Source: Phellopilus nigrolimitatus (taxonomy: Eukaryota; Basidiomycota; Agaricomycetes; Hymenochaetales; Hymenochaetaceae). From it: DNA of 46,446 nt. Where the stretch lies: contig JAJOHG010000202.1 in NCBI GenBank assembly GCA_021029095.1, positions 1 to 46,446 on the forward strand, written 5' to 3'. Positions 45,101 through 46,446 of the stretch are shown one piece after another (the stretch's first letter is position 1; the number at the start of each line of letters is the position of its first letter). The position numbers and the translations under genes are program-made. Under the pieces are notes generated by a model. It saw only the letters and a program-made list of their open reading frames with translations. It was not told the origin of the DNA and did not search any database.

Positions 45101-45911
45101 AGCGGCCATGAACGCTGTGGGCCTTGCAAAGTCCGCTATGATGACAAAGGCGGATCATTTCGAGATAAATATTATCTCTCGGGTGCACCACTACTTCAAG
45201 CCTCTTTTAAAGTTGATGAGAGACTGGCGGGAAACATTGTACCCACCTCCCCTTTCCTCACGTAACCTTGCCCGCTTAAACGGCGTTACCCCTGAGGACT
45301 CGTTGCTTCCGGCTGCACGTCAGCCAGACAATGTCTTTGATGACATTATCGGGGCCATCGACTCTACGCTATTCGAACTGAAATCCAACGACTCAACACC
45401 TCCTCCGGTCGAAGTCTCAGCGGGTAAGAGCGTTAAGGACGTTTTACTACCCTCATTGCAAACGCGTTATTTGCTACGGAGTTCGAGGGCGGTAAACGAA
45501 GGTCCCGCTCCGAATAAGACGGACACGTCGCCTTACGCTCGCCAAGCGATGACGTCCGGAATGCAGAGTTCCGGCACGAAGCGTTCGGTCCTGACCATGA
45601 GGAGATTGTGGACAACGCGGCGTCTCATAGCTCTAAACCTTCCAAGCGCTTGAGAAGCTCCGATAGCAAGGTCTGAGGGCTTTCGAAGGGCCGCGGGTTC
45701 GGATACAACTGCGTTGTATTTTTCTTTCTATTCTGCACATCTCATAGCTTTGCCTTCGCTCTGCTGTCCAACACCTTAACATCTCGCATGGATCTCTCTT
45801 GACAACAATGTATATAATGCATTTGATAGACGGTATATCGCTCATCTCACAGAAAATATATTATGTACCAGATAGACATATTTATGCCATTTGTTTTCTG
45901 TCCAACGTTGT
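41511..45911 (+). repeat. Inverted duplication, arm B
   Basis: Partner of arm A (20316-23712 plus 28130-29142). It runs from the middle of the F-box gene through the FunK1 gene and its 3' flank. It has no transposon. Between the F-box and FunK1 parts it holds about 50 bp (42480-42530) where arm A has 4.4 kb. The spacer between arms is 12.4 kb. Confidence 0.85.
42817..45676 (+). pseudogene. FunK1-type kinase, copy 2, frameshifted in the kinase domain
   Basis: ATG at 42817 (MSERPTVPLP). Exon 1 is open for 618 residues and nearly identical to copy 1, including the N-lobe (VLKDSWVDRSR) and the intron donor. Exon 2 keeps VHRDISPRNLILV but has a 1-nt loss at 44759-44762 (ACGAAAGGAGCGG, where copies 1 and 3 have an extra G), just before the DFD motif. 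A second 1-nt loss lies at 44787-44793. The last exon is shifted again near 44990 (CGCAAAGGCCGG). The C-lobe is also more diverged from copy 1 than exon 1 is, until the last ~250 bp, which again are nearly identical. It could at most make a kinase-dead N-terminal protein. Confidence 0.8.
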
Positions 45912-46446
45912 CGCTCAAAGCTCCCTTTCAGAATGAGTAGCGCATTTTCTTTGCAGATTTTGCCACGTGCATGTGAGTGTTATGCGTTGTAATGATGTGC
46001 TTACGCGACGACCGTCATAGAACAGCATAGTCCAACAGATTGCGCGCACAAGTACGTCCAGCTGGCGTATCACATGCTTAGAGGAAGGAATAAAAACATA
46101 TATTCGCCCTGTTTACCTCCTTATTAGCTCACCTTGAAGTTCGCTCATTGTTGGCACGTGAAATCGGTTTATTCTCTCTCACTATAATAAATGCGAGTTG
46201 CATGCAAACGTCGTATGCGTATATAATTGATGAACGTATACCAATGTCAATCTACCAGAGCACGTAGGAACAATTGATCGACGCGGAAGAGGACTTGAAC
46301 AAAAAAAAAAGAATTTCATTTCACCGGACTGGAATTGAGGAAGTATATTTTGTACTCTATGATAAGTGATGCGAGGGATAATGCTTTGACAATGTTGCTT
46401 GGTTGCTGATGCTACGGTGATGATGATGAATGGAAAGTGATGAGAT
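45677..46446. other. 3' flank of arm B and sequence beyond; no gene seen
   Basis: Up to 45911 this matches the flank of copy 1. Beyond that it is AT-rich with short A-runs, and I find no motif-bearing frame, RNA gene or repeat. Confidence 0.5.

Overview
The window looks like a piece of a basidiomycete (Agaricomycetes-type) nuclear genome. Genes are broken by many 50-60 nt introns with GT/AG borders. The gene families also fit: CYP51-like P450s, an adenylate-forming reductase, FunK1 fungal-type kinases, an aryl-alcohol dehydrogenase, an alternative NADH dehydrogenase and a Sec14-like protein. I saw no tRNA, rRNA or CRISPR array.

Layout. (1) 0.4-10.3 kb: three head-to-tail P450 genes on the minus strand. 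They are built on a 3,854-bp tandem repeat that looks base-for-base identical. Copy 1 is dead (stop codon in the heme loop), copy 2 is a hybrid of copies 1 and 3, and only copy 3 looks intact. (2) 11.4-20 kb: a Sec14/CRAL-TRIO gene, a large A-T-R adenylate-forming reductase, a small TA-flanked MITE carrying a 31-C run, and a predicted membrane protein. (3) 20.3-29.1 kb: a FunK1 kinase gene and the 3' half of an F-box gene. Together they form one arm of a large inverted duplication whose partner lies at 41.5-45.9 kb. (4) Inside this arm, 23,755-28,017, sits a 4.26-kb element with long terminal inverted repeats. It has palindrome-rich ends, a 6-bp target duplication (CTAAAA) and no transposase. 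It carries broken copies of host genes: a Prp40-like splicing factor with introns retained, a piece of ribosomal protein eL30 and an unidentified spliced fragment. (5) 29.1-41.5 kb: the spacer of the inverted duplication, with an Nse2-type SUMO ligase gene, a twice-frameshifted aryl-alcohol dehydrogenase, an intact third FunK1 kinase and a type II NADH dehydrogenase. (6) 41.5-45.9 kb: the second arm, with a decayed F-box gene and a FunK1 copy frameshifted in its kinase domain.

How the parts relate. The P450s and the adenylate-forming reductase could belong to one secondary-metabolite locus, with the Sec14-like gene between them, but this is inference. Much of the rest records recent genome turnover: unequal crossing-over, inverted duplication, gene conversion or uneven decay among FunK1 copies, MITE insertion and capture of host gene fragments by a non-autonomous DNA transposon. 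The most novel object is that gene-capturing element.

Limits. All exon structures were read by eye from splice signals and family conservation. Exact identity of repeats and single-base frameshifts could partly be assembly artefacts.
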